In this document: positions 9,201 to 16,775 of the stretch, in pieces
How positions within the stretch are numbered: position 1 is the first letter of the stretch
How the letters are laid out: every line of letters begins with the position of its first letter
NCBI GenBank assembly: GCA_002811645.1
Contig: PDIP01000067.1
Location: forward strand, 144,042-175,050
Length of the DNA stretch: 31,009 nucleotides
From: Corallochytrium limacisporum
Taxonomy: Eukaryota > Opisthokonta
Reading direction: 5' to 3'
The notes under the pieces: model-generated
What the model was told of the DNA's origin: nothing
The model's database searches: none
The model's input: the letters and a program-made list of their open reading frames with translations, nothing else
Translations under genes and position numbers: made by a program

Positions 9201-10009
9201 GCCGCTGCCGTGGTCGACGGCTCTGGTGCCGTCGCAGCTGCAACAGCCGCCGCTGCTGCTGCCGCAGTCGTTGATGGTTCTGGGGCAGTCACCGCTGCTA
9301 CAGCCGCGGCAGCAGCCGCTGCTGCCGCATTAGCTGCCTCTGCCTCAGTGTTATGCACCGATTCAGTTGTCGGCTTTGTCGTTGACTCCTTTGTAGTCGC
9401 AGTGACCATCTGCGGCAGATGCTGTGGCTGAGACGGTTGCTTCGGCTGCTGAGTCCTTGACGGCGACACAGGTTGCTGAACTCGTGATGGTTGTTGGAAT
9501 GTTGATGATTGCTGCTGCGGGGTTCCTTGTGGTGGTGCTGAATATGGTGGTGGAACAACAGCGGAAGCATCCAGCTGTGGTGCTGGCTGCTGTTGCAGTG
9601 CCTGCTGCTGTTGCGGTGCCTGCTGCTGCTGCGGTGCTGGTTGCTGTTGCGATGAGGGTTGCTGTTGCCGCGATTGCTGAACATACTGACCAATCCCATA
9701 GCTGGCCTGGCTATAGTCGTAGCCGAAACCGGTTTGTGCTTGTGCTTGATTAATGTATCCTGGTTGCTGTTGTTGTGTTCCTGCCTGTTGCTGATTGAAA
9801 CCCTGGTAGGTACCCATTTGGGGGAACCCTCCGTACCCGGTGTTCTGCTGCGGAATCTGTTGACCAGGAAATCCCCCCTGTTGTTGCTGTTGAGGATAAT
9901 TACCGTAGTATCCCATGTTTTGTGGATCGCTACCGAGACCACCCATTGGGTTGTATCCTTGACCTTGGTTCCTATCACCTTGATTTCCGTTGTAAGGATA
10001 TCCAGACAT
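6245..10009 (-). CDS. Bromodomain protein with DDT/WHIM-like region (CECR2/RSF1-like chromatin factor)
   Basis: 1254 residues from ATG 10009. Residues 1-200 are Gln/Gly/Tyr/Pro-rich. Residues ~227-280 form an alanine-rich repeat, and ~340-500 carry acidic blocks and a basic K/R/A-rich helix. A bromodomain spans ~515-625, with YYDVIDEPMDLDTIKNKM and CYKYNGPDSDV; Asn595 is the expected acetyl-lysine contact. After a charged helix (~660-700), ~700-775 resembles a DDT domain (VADLGLLIWLVQHSL). Residues ~845-913 resemble the WHIM segment, with VIELGNDADGHAYFYFP followed by GCLRVYREL. Proteins with these domains are non-catalytic subunits of ISWI-type remodellers. The tail has KADDA repeats, Lys-rich and acidic stretches and a final helical region. 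In CECR2 the DDT domain precedes the bromodomain; here the order is reversed. The bromodomain is secure; the DDT/WHIM assignment is less so. Confidence 0.85.
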   Translation of the reverse strand: MSGYPYNGNQGDRNQGQGYNPMGGLGSDPQNMGYYGNYPQQQQQGGFPGQQIPQQNTGYGGFPQMGTYQGFNQQQAGTQQQQPGYINQAQAQTGFGYDYSQASYGIGQYVQQSRQQQPSSQQQPAPQQQQAPQQQQALQQQPAPQLDASAVVPPPYSAPPQGTPQQQSSTFQQPSRVQQPVSPSRTQQPKQPSQPQHLPQMVTATTKESTTKPTTESVHNTEAEAANAAAAAAAAAVAAVTAPEPSTTAAAAAAAVAAATAPEPSTTAAAEAAVAAATAAPKEENLKVLPAVTVDMPDFGESDSPKPISYSQPHRDETLYNAPGEGDEPQLNGVKSRSGEDTDGQQDEDEEDQEDADEEDEDQEEEEESYDEPEPDDDDDFVTKADRKKQAAKKRAAKAKEREAKRRKEEQKLKARFQNPGQTYAKTARQLAAEEAKRKKEAEAQAAAAAQAAKQPSRPAPRTTSRTRIQEPEEVEEDEVDEEEEDETVESKAPAKKKKKEIDATEWDDYLSNADLEMEKSYALWCDLATHPDVWPFEEPVDAQGMGLDDYYDVIDEPMDLDTIKNKMINGEYKGSISPMVSDMRQMLINCYKYNGPDSDVSKLAKKIEEQLERKIALMPVYLKEKCAMNVASPFAAKHMGDVEDEAIFGRSTRRTRGGAMQMSLVQLMEREAVEAERREHAIARQREQYMRQVMGQKVDYFKSFLLDEKRIQHVRKYWEVADLGLLIWLVQHSLKLEEKFNMYEFEMSLVYMEFAPMFREMMDGLLSWIRVKGNPHAKWEEKFEQAVNGWYELRDAIAEWEDDEEEEQALADEYAFFIMDAVEEIGRKNPFKKPRPEGEPFLFYMWPLSTRLLMLDTLCRLSLERNGAMRDEIQTVAADTQRVIELGNDADGHAYFYFPQFLENGCLRVYRELAHGKDRQDLKEAKKKSKKRGSKGDSTAAAASKGTKRTAKVEHKASGRSSQAIRSSTRRGLRGGLRGSTTTIASEDDETPRTRHQRMADSGAGSSDDDNGKADHDDAKDDNLTAADVKDHNTNADDTKADDAKADDAKADDAKADNAKAADDNAKADDAKADDDNAKADDDNDKPEMKEDEQQKPNANGDLTTADEEKKDEENEQEMKSNEDVERVLENANASADDVAMQVDEVEKKVEHDPAVDFFKDNNESFTFTLEEDHGFECIATTVEELQDFHAKLDKDKKKKKKNEEVLVELEEVIKHAEEESTKLTNAQFHALRRLIMGWEATYNQKLQVTETS
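6755..6900 (-). repeat. 15-base coding minisatellite (KADDA repeat)
   Basis: On the plus strand a unit of the form GCATCGTCAGCCTTG recurs about ten times, with degenerate copies (GCATTGTCGTCGGC...) on the left. It encodes a Lys-Ala-Asp-Asp-Ala/Asn series at residues ~1037-1085 of the bromodomain protein. The right-hand copies, ~6840-6890, are nearly identical, which suggests recent expansion. Some units are 12 or 18 bases, so the frame is always preserved. Confidence 0.85.
9170..9331 (-). repeat. Alanine-rich coding repeat, about 57-base period
   Basis: Two and a half copies of a unit encoding an alanine run plus TAPEPSTTAAA. The EPSTT motif sits at residues ~244 and ~263 of the bromodomain protein, a 19-residue spacing. 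Codons for alanine vary between copies, so the protein repeat is better conserved than the DNA repeat. Confidence 0.7.
9567..9700 (-). repeat. CAG/CTG-type glutamine-rich tract
   Basis: Repeated GTTGCTG/CTGCTG units on the plus strand encode Gln runs broken by Pro-Ala (QQQPAPQQQQAPQQQQ) at residues ~110-145 of the bromodomain protein. This is low-complexity coding sequence prone to length change, not a mobile element. Confidence 0.75.
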
Positions 10010-11237
10010 GGTGGTCGAGGCTTGAGAACAATCTAAAATCTGACTCTTGGTTGTTTTTGTTACGTTTGCATCATGTCATTGTTCATACATCACTATGTGG
10101 TCCAAAATATACACTTTTCTTCCCTTTTCTTCGAACTAACTTCTATTCTTTCTAAAAAAAACAATCCAAATGTTCACTGCGCGTTATGCAACCTTCGTAT
10201 TTTCGTTGGCTCTCAAATAGTAGCAATGCGCTTCAGCGATATACAGCTCAACTTCTTTCCCTCAAGCCGAAACAATAATTTCAATTAACCTCTTTACACT
10301 ACGTTGTAAAACAGACTATGGTTTGTTGCCAAACCATTGTGCTTTTAAGTGAGACGCGATCTTCAGACTTATTCGGGGTTCAATTGTGTCAAGCGGCAGG
10401 CGCTCTGCTTGCCCGTGCCCATGTTTTTTCAACTTTCTTCCTCCGGCTCTCGTCGCCGCATCAGCACCGCAGCTCACACACTCATACACGCGCTTTTGCG
10501 TCTGGTCAAGCTTTTCTCAAAGGACACAGTAAACTCTCAGCACCAGTTTGTAAGCACTTCTGCTGCCGCTGGTTCAGAATGAAGCCAACAATCCCCGTCA
10601 CCACTAACTCTATCTCTCAGTCACAACGGAGGTGGATCACCGGGCAGCGCATCCAACTGAGTACGTAGGACCGAAGCGGAGAGGCACCCCATATGCCATA
10701 CGCCCCCCCCCCCTTTCCTTCCCCCCTTCCCACTTTGCCGCTCCTTCTTCCAGCCTTGTGGGTTATTCGGACCGCGAGAGGCTCCCTCAGTAAACCCCGT
10801 TCCGGGTGTCCCTTCCCTGCCGCCATTGCGCTCGCGCCCAAAATGCTGTCGGTGAAAACGGTTGCGTGCTGTACATTCAGTACTGGGATGATACTCTCTC
10901 CCCGGCATGTTTTCCATGGCATCTGTCGCCTCCACCCCAGCTTCTCAGTACATTGAGTACGCGGCGTACCAACGTCACAGATGGGGAGGGGGGGAGTTCG
11001 GCACATTGCTTCACCAAGGTTTCCAGAATCTAATACATTCACTATGAAAGAACGGGGCGGATTTTGGAATTCCATACATTCTCTAAGGGAGTCGGAAGAG
11101 AAGGACACTCATCGAGGACCCATGGCCTTGGACGCGAGTCATCTGACACTGATCGCAAGAAGCAAATGGAGACCACATCGCAATTGACCTATGTTTATCA
11201 TTCTTGAGTTATTTACTATGGTTGAAACTCCCTCTTT
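10010..11237. other. 1.2-kb gap upstream of bromodomain gene
   Basis: Contains the promoter of the bromodomain gene and the 3' flank of the 382-residue gene. AT-rich sequence lies next to the bromodomain start (10030-10310). A run of 11 C lies at 10703-10713 in a pyrimidine-rich block (10700-10750), with a G run near 10983-10992. Frames of 116 (10318-10668 plus) and 163 residues (10617-11108 minus) lack recognisable motifs and cross low-complexity DNA, so I do not call them genes. Confidence 0.45.
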
Positions 11238-12386
11238 TCATCCTAATGATTCCAACACCTGCTTCCGTAGATCTTGTTGGCGGAATATTCGTGCTGCCAG
11301 CAGCACGATCATTACATTCATACGCACAAATGTGGCTAGCGAGCCGTGGGCATCACTTTGCAAACAGTCCCAAATCGATGAATGGACAACAGTCACTGCC
11401 ATAAGAGCAAGTTCATGACAGAACTGCGCGATAGTTCGGATAAGGGCGGTCCGTTCGGCGCTCAATGGTTCCTGCTGTGCCATTAGCGCAGTATACAGCA
11501 CATGGCCGTAGAACCGTTGGAAATGCGAAGCCTTTGGATCATCGTCTCGCTTGGTCACTGCCTCCAGCAGCAAATCCGAGCCCATTCCCTTGACCAAGGA
11601 CAGGATCATCTCCCCAACCATCAGCATGTCCCGAACAGTTCCATCGGTCAATGCGGCCGTGTAGTGCACACATTCCGCCACTGGTGCACATTGGTTTACC
11701 ACCAAGGAGAGTGCGTGCATCGTGACTTCTGGTGAGGAGCGTCCCAATTCGGACCCGTCCATAACATCCGTAGCTTCCTGCACAACATTCAGCGCACCGC
11801 TGTCCCTCAAGTCACACCAACCGAGAGTGGCCTCCAGCTCGACCTGAACAGCGGGATCGGCGTAGTCCGCGCGCAGACAGGCACCTTCGTCCCTTGGAAC
11901 AGGCGTTGAGTGTCTGAAGCAATGACGATGGGTGTCGAGAAGAGCCCTCATTGCCTGGGCTCCAGAGACGACGATATCCTCCCAAGGCGTGATGAGTGTG
12001 TCCGCGTCCTCCACTGTCATAGTCCTCTGCTGCGATAACAGTGACCGTTGTTTTTGCACTGATGTCCGTTTCGGGGATGTCTGCTGATAGTCACTGGCTG
12101 GAGTGACGAACGTCACCGGAGTCATGTTGTTGTCATTCTCTGTCGTGTCCGTTGTGGCCGTCTGAGAATCCTCCAGTGCGAGCTGTTCGGCCTCCCGTCG
12201 AACAGCTGCCAGGTACATCTGCGGTGTCAGTCTTCGCGATTTGTTCGCTAGCAGGTAGCTCAACTGGTCCTCCAATTCCTCAAGCTCTTGCGTGATGTTC
12301 GCGACTGGGAACACCTGTGGCGGGCCAGTCGCCTCCTCTTCGTCATTTTCGTCGCTGTCACGACTTGGTCTGAACCCGTTCCTCAT
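11238..12386 (-). CDS. Unrecognised 382-residue, largely helical protein
   Basis: I do not recognise this protein. The frame opens at a GTG (12389), but the first ATG is at 12386, giving MRNGFRPSRDSDENDEEE. The N-terminus is acidic. A helix likely to form a coiled coil (ITQELEELEDQLSYLLANKS) lies at ~30-50, and a Ser/Thr/Asn-rich linker at ~75-120. From ~125 to the end it is mostly predicted helix with many Leu, Ala and His and conserved-looking hydrophobic heptads (LSLVVNQCAPVAECVHYTAA; IAQFCHELALMAVTVVHS). There is no signal peptide or clear membrane span. The smooth composition and the lack of internal stops over 1.1 kb argue that it is a real gene. It shares orientation with the bromodomain gene, 1.2 kb away, so co-transcription is unlikely. 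Confidence 0.75.
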   Translation of the reverse strand: MRNGFRPSRDSDENDEEEATGPPQVFPVANITQELEELEDQLSYLLANKSRRLTPQMYLAAVRREAEQLALEDSQTATTDTTENDNNMTPVTFVTPASDYQQTSPKRTSVQKQRSLLSQQRTMTVEDADTLITPWEDIVVSGAQAMRALLDTHRHCFRHSTPVPRDEGACLRADYADPAVQVELEATLGWCDLRDSGALNVVQEATDVMDGSELGRSSPEVTMHALSLVVNQCAPVAECVHYTAALTDGTVRDMLMVGEMILSLVKGMGSDLLLEAVTKRDDDPKASHFQRFYGHVLYTALMAQQEPLSAERTALIRTIAQFCHELALMAVTVVHSSIWDCLQSDAHGSLATFVRMNVMIVLLAARIFRQQDLRKQVLESLG

Positions 12387-12396
12387 CACTGCCCAT
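12358..12396 (-). promoter_or_regulatory. Overlapping 12-codon upstream ORF
   Basis: An ATG at 12396, ten bases before the ATG chosen for the 382-residue gene, opens another frame (MGSDEERVQTKS) that ends at TGA 12358-12360, inside the main coding region. If it is in the mRNA, ribosomes initiating there would bypass the main start, so it may lower expression or shift the true start. Confidence 0.35.
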
Positions 12397-13944
12397 GCTT
12401 TCGATCACGGTGCTATTTCCTTTATTGAAAATCCTCGTTCATAGTAGATTCGTGCAAGATCAAAAAGAGGAGCAGAGACATGTACCTTCTGTACCACCGA
12501 AGCGGGTTCAAGCTTCGACGACCGCGGGCGAGATTGAGCTTCTCGGCGCACTCCACCGCGCCAAACCTCCGGGTAAAAGTACTGGGAGTCTATTTATTTA
12601 AGAAGACTGCGCAGGTAAGGAGGGAAGTGTACACTGCGTGCGTGTGGTTCTGGCCCCAGTTGTCGGAACCTTCCTTCGAGACCAGTCCATGATCAATCGA
12701 AATGTTTAGGGGTTATCAGAGGTCGAAGCATGCTCATGCTCGTAAGTGTATCTCGTAGAATGCTGCTGGTTCGCCGGAACGCAATCGGGGGAATGTGCGA
12801 GGGTAAAATACAAAAGGTCGGTATGTCAAATTGGCAAGGGAAGACCCAGGGCCCCAAGTCCCACTCCGCCCAAGCCGCACAACAACTCCCGCCCCTCCGG
12901 GTTCACCCTTAAGTGTGTACACCGGCAGAAGAAAACAAGAAGAAAATTTGACGCACATACCAGCCTCTCACCAGAAAACCCCCCTCCCCCACCCGTCCCC
13001 TCCCTCTCACCCACGCCCCAACTTCCCTTCCTCCGTTCTTTGGCCGACCCACCTAAGTAAAAATGATGTTATCTTGCTTGCACAGCGGGCGGCACTACGA
13101 AAGGGACGAAACTAAAAGAGGGTTTGCAACTGAAGTGGGCCTGAAGGAGCGCTAGATCAGATGCCCGCCACCTCCATCTCTGAGCTGACTGTTGTTGTGC
13201 AGTCCAATGTCAGCCTATATTGCGTGTGTTTTGCTCGATGAATCCGTGCTCGTTTATGAATCTAGCACATGTGTGTTAACATATGGGATACGATCCAACG
13301 AAGCGCAATAAATGCTGATGCTACAACGCTGATGTCAGCATGTAGTTGATAATACTTGGCACAAATGTCTTCCACCAATATGCGTATTCCGACATGTATT
13401 GAACATGCCAAGAATTACGCATTAACAGCCGGACAGCCCGAGACATGATGCTTTCAAAGTTTTTGTTGCACTCGTTGCGTTTGCAATCGTATTCGCTGAG
13501 ACAAAGCGCGGGTGCAGGACCGAAAAGCGCTCATTGGGGGCTCTGCTATGAATAGCACTCCCTCTCTCCCCTCCCACTCATTCCCCGGTCTCCTGATCTC
13601 AGGCACAATAGGTCGAAGACAGAGAACACCGACCGGCCACGAAGGGAATGGGAAACTTGTTAAAAAATTGAAAGGCAAAACAAAACGAAACGTACGAGGG
13701 AGGAAAAAAAAATCAGGCAAAAAACCTCAGCGGGCCGCACGGTATGGGGATCCGACAGTACGCAGGAACACTTGGCGGAGTAGGAGTACCAATAGGACAT
13801 ACCAGTCGTATATATCTTCCTTTTAGCGGGTAAGAAGTCAAGAGCAGTCAGCCCTCCCGCTGGAATGGGCCCAGCGTGGCCGCCGATGGACACGAAGTTT
13901 ATGGTCCCCCATCATTCATCCTGCAAATCATTCATCATCCTACC
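12397..13944. other. 1.5-kb gap, C-rich islands
   Basis: No supported gene. Pyrimidine-rich islands lie at about 12975-13035 and 13555-13585, and an A-rich stretch at 13660-13725. A donor-like CAG|GTAAGG occurs at about 12611-12619 after a 45-codon open stretch from 12480, but no partner exon is evident. The sequence 13260-13450 is of average composition with no ORF. Confidence 0.45.
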
Positions 13945-14132
13945 ATGTCAGACGAACTCAATGCTCAGGGAATTTTGGAACTAAATGATTCATCTGCAGC
14001 GGATGATGACTACTGCATGGCCGATGACCAGGACCCGTCTGTAATTCCGGCCGATAGTGGTTAAACGAGTGCAAAGCGACTAACAGGTGTGTCGTTCTCT
14101 AGTCATCATCCACATTGTATACAAAGCACTAG
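13945..14132 (+). CDS. Possible tiny acidic protein, perhaps with one 62-base intron
   Basis: From ATG 13945 an open frame encodes MSDELNAQGILELNDSSAAD and then DDDYCMADDQDP, an acidic sequence unlike the surrounding low-complexity DNA. Unspliced, it ends at 14064 (39 residues). A plausible intron runs from GTAATT at 14041 to TCTCTAG at 14096-14102, with a CTAAC branch motif at 14080-14084, 19 bases before the acceptor. Splicing would join a tail SSSTLYTKH ending at TAG 14130-14132, giving 41 residues. I recognise no family. It may be a chance ORF or the first exon of an unseen transcript. Confidence 0.25.
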
Positions 14133-14610
14133 ACACTCCACACAACAAAACATGCGGTCCGGCCTCCCAACTCTAAACCGAACTCGGAAAGTTTTGACGC
14201 AAAGGGCAAGTAATCCCAATGGGATGTTTGTGCTCACACTCGCGATGCAGTAATCGTAATGTTGATAGCGAGATGGAGTTTTCTGTGCCCTGACTTCAGG
14301 CACACGCCTGTGCATTGCGTGCTCAAGGAAGGGGGTGTGGGTCCTGGATCTCCAGCGGACTATCATTGGAGTTTGAGAACGGATGGCACTGGGCCTAGGG
14401 ACGGCGACGCGAGAAACCATTAGGTGGTGGATGTGTGCATGAAACTGTGTGCCGCTTCCGATATTTTTTTTAAAGCCTTTCCTGTATCTCGTCTCCCCCT
14501 ACGCTGTTCCTATCGCGGCCTGCAATCTTCTTTGAGGTCGGGGGCACGAATTGCCAGGGGGTGGAGGCTCCTAATGGCAAGTTTTTTCTTTTTAGGTCTG
14601 CAGTGGGGGG

Positions 14611-14630
14611 TTGGTTGGTTGGTTGGTTGG
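14611..14630 (+). repeat. (TTGG)5 microsatellite
   Basis: Five perfect TTGG units directly follow a run of six G (14605-14610), about 290 bases before the G6PD start codon. A simple repeat. Confidence 0.9.
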
Positions 14631-14692
14631 TAAATTTTCCTCCATTGCGCTGATACTCCGCCCTTGCGTTGTGAGGCTATCGTCTCTACTGT

Positions 14693-14802
14693 GTAAGTAC
14701 GTAGAGGGTCAGTGTGCGCGACGTACGGAGGGTCTCCTGTGGTTCCCGGTCTCCGTATTCGCCTCGCGTCCTGGTCTCAGTCTCCTTTTCGACTTTCGCA
14801 GC
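14693..14802 (+). promoter_or_regulatory. Candidate 5' UTR intron of G6PD
   Basis: The donor GTAAGTACG at 14693 is close to consensus, and a pyrimidine-rich acceptor (CTCCTTTTCGACTTTCGCAG) ends at 14802, 115 bases before the G6PD ATG. The 110-base interval would be a leader intron. No coding evidence can test it, and the branch point is not obvious. Confidence 0.3.
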
Positions 14803-14917
14803 GAAGAGGTAGATCAGATCAAGCATGCAGATGTGATGTTCAAACCAATGTACCAGAATGTAACCCACATACACACACAATACAGAAAACCAAAAAACGA
14901 AAACACGCCTTTCAACC

Positions 14918-16486
14918 ATGAGCGACGTTGAAAGGACCAACTCCATCGAGGACGAGTACAACAAGCTCGAAACTGAGCTGGGGCGTGCCTGTCTGTCCAT
15001 CGTCGTCCTGGGAGCGAGTGGTGACTTGGCGAAGAAAAAGATTTTCCCTACTCTTTGGCAGCTGTACCACCGCAAGCTGATCCCTCCGGAGACGAACATC
15101 GTGGGCTACGCTAGATCCAAGCTAACGGCAGCTGACGTTGCCAACAAGTTCCAGCCATATCTGAAGGATGTTCAGGGCAATGAGAGTGCACTTGAGGACT
15201 TCAAGGGACAAATTAGCTATGTCCCCGGATCCTACGACAAGGCCGAAGACTTCATTCACCTTCACAAGCATCTTTGTGAGCTGGAGGGTCTCGGCCAGTG
15301 CAACGAAAAAGGCAACCGGATCTACTATCTCGCCCTGCCCCCGAGCGTCTACAAGAGCGTGGGCCAGGGTATCCGGGAGAACTGTTGGAAGGAAGCCTGT
15401 GATTTGACTGGTGTTGGCTGGTGCCGTCTCATCATCGAGAAACCCTTCGGAAAGGACCTGGAGTCCTACAGGGAACTGAGTGAGCACTTTGCCAACTTCT
15501 ATGAGGAGAAAGACATCTACCGCATCGATCACTATCTCGGCAAGGACATGGTCCAAAACCTGCTGGTGGCTCGATTCGCGAATCGTGTATTTGCACCTTG
15601 CTGGGATGCAAACTCAATCGACAATGTCCAGGTTACCTTCAAGGAGCCCTTCGGCACCCAGGGACGGGGTGGCTACTTTGATGAATTTGGCATCATCCGT
15701 GACATTATGCAGAACCATTTACTTCAAGTTCTGTGCTTGTCTGCCATGGAAAAACCCGTTAGTTTTGACGCAGACGATGTGCGGGACGAGAAAGTAAAAG
15801 TCCTCAAGGCTGTCGAACCGATTGACCCGCAGAATGTCGTCGTGGGACAGTACACCGCGGATCCAGATGGAAATACGGAAGATGCACGTACTGGCTACAC
15901 AGACGATCCTACAGTACCAGACAATTCCAATACGCCGACCTTTGCAAGCGCAGTTATGTTTATTAATAATGAACGCTGGGACGGGGTACCGTTCATTATC
16001 AAGTGCGGAAAGGCACTAAATGAACGCAAGGCTGAGGTTCGGGTGCAGTTCAAGAAGCCTGCTGGCAACATTTTCCCTGAGGCGGTGCGGAATGAGCTTG
16101 TGTTCCGTGTGCAACCAAAGGAGGCAGTCTACCTGAAAGCCATGGTGAAGAAGCCGACAATGGAGTTCGACGTGACTCAGTCGGAGCTGGATTTAACCTT
16201 CAGCGACAGGTACCGCGATGCCCGCCTACCGGACGCCTACGAGCGTCTAATTCTCGACGTCCTACGCGGATCGCAGATTAATTTTGTCCGCAGTGATGAG
16301 CTCGAGGAAGCCTGGAAGATCTTTACACCTTTGCTCCGGGCCCTGGAACACGTCAAACCGGTCAAGTATCAGTACGGATCCCGCGGGCCTGAGGAAGCCG
16401 ATCATATGGCCTACCGTCACGGTTTCGTGTTTGACCCACACTACAAGGAAAAATACGAAAGTCGCGATGACGTGAAGACAGGGTGA
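14918..16486 (+). CDS. G6PD: Glucose-6-phosphate 1-dehydrogenase
   Basis: Oxidises glucose 6-phosphate to 6-phosphogluconolactone with NADP+, the first and committed step of the oxidative pentose phosphate pathway and a main cytosolic source of NADPH. 522 residues, near the 515 of the human enzyme. The dinucleotide-binding motif GASGDLAKKK is at residues 32-41, EKPFGKD at 174-180, and the substrate/catalytic signature RIDHYLGK at 202-209 with catalytic His205 expected next to Tyr206. FDEFGIIRDIMQNHLLQV and the C-terminal half are colinear with the family. No organellar presequence is visible, consistent with a cytosolic enzyme. The ATG context is AACCATGAG. The gene is convergent with the USP gene. 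A 5' UTR intron is possible. Confidence 0.98.
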   Translation: MSDVERTNSIEDEYNKLETELGRACLSIVVLGASGDLAKKKIFPTLWQLYHRKLIPPETNIVGYARSKLTAADVANKFQPYLKDVQGNESALEDFKGQISYVPGSYDKAEDFIHLHKHLCELEGLGQCNEKGNRIYYLALPPSVYKSVGQGIRENCWKEACDLTGVGWCRLIIEKPFGKDLESYRELSEHFANFYEEKDIYRIDHYLGKDMVQNLLVARFANRVFAPCWDANSIDNVQVTFKEPFGTQGRGGYFDEFGIIRDIMQNHLLQVLCLSAMEKPVSFDADDVRDEKVKVLKAVEPIDPQNVVVGQYTADPDGNTEDARTGYTDDPTVPDNSNTPTFASAVMFINNERWDGVPFIIKCGKALNERKAEVRVQFKKPAGNIFPEAVRNELVFRVQPKEAVYLKAMVKKPTMEFDVTQSELDLTFSDRYRDARLPDAYERLILDVLRGSQINFVRSDELEEAWKIFTPLLRALEHVKPVKYQYGSRGPEEADHMAYRHGFVFDPHYKEKYESRDDVKTG

Positions 16487-16689
16487 GACAGAAACGAGTT
16501 TGTCGAAAGACCTTGGCGTGAACATCGATAGCATTCGCGGGATCATGTTCACAAGTGGACTCACAGTTGCATCTGAAAGAGAAAAGTTCAAAGACGTATA
16601 AGAGTCATACACAAGCCCGGAATGTTCCACACCAATGTTGTTCCAGCAACTACAGCTTACAGCTGCTTTCAAATCAAAACTTAAAAAAA

Positions 16690-16695
16690 AATAAA
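16690..16695 (+). terminator. Poly(A) signal AATAAA downstream of G6PD
   Basis: AATAAA within an A-rich stretch about 200 bases beyond the G6PD stop codon and about 80 bases before the convergent USP stop. Likely the G6PD 3' end. Confidence 0.45.
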
Positions 16696-16775
16696 GCAAA
16701 AACCAATCTCATTTTCCTCACGCGCACGTCGCGCATAAGAATTGTGCTGTACTCACACTTATTGTATTGTCAGAC

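Larger units (their letters stand above)
14133..14917. other. Upstream region of G6PD
   Basis: No supported coding sequence. It includes a T-rich stretch (14461-14472), a strong pyrimidine tract ending in AG at 14584-14595, a TTGG microsatellite and a canonical splice donor at 14693. An antisense frame at 14686-15099 mostly shadows the G6PD start. Confidence 0.5.

Noticed and set aside
10617-11108. 163-residue minus-strand ORF in the gap upstream of the bromodomain gene
   Set aside because: Includes a poly-C/G tract translated as Gly/Lys runs; no homology and no plausible start context.
14605-14632. Telomere-like repeat
   Set aside because: TTGG units are only a short five-copy microsatellite in the middle of the window next to a housekeeping gene.
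14686-15099. 137-residue minus-strand ORF
   Set aside because: Overlaps the secure G6PD N-terminus in antisense and shows no recognisable domain.
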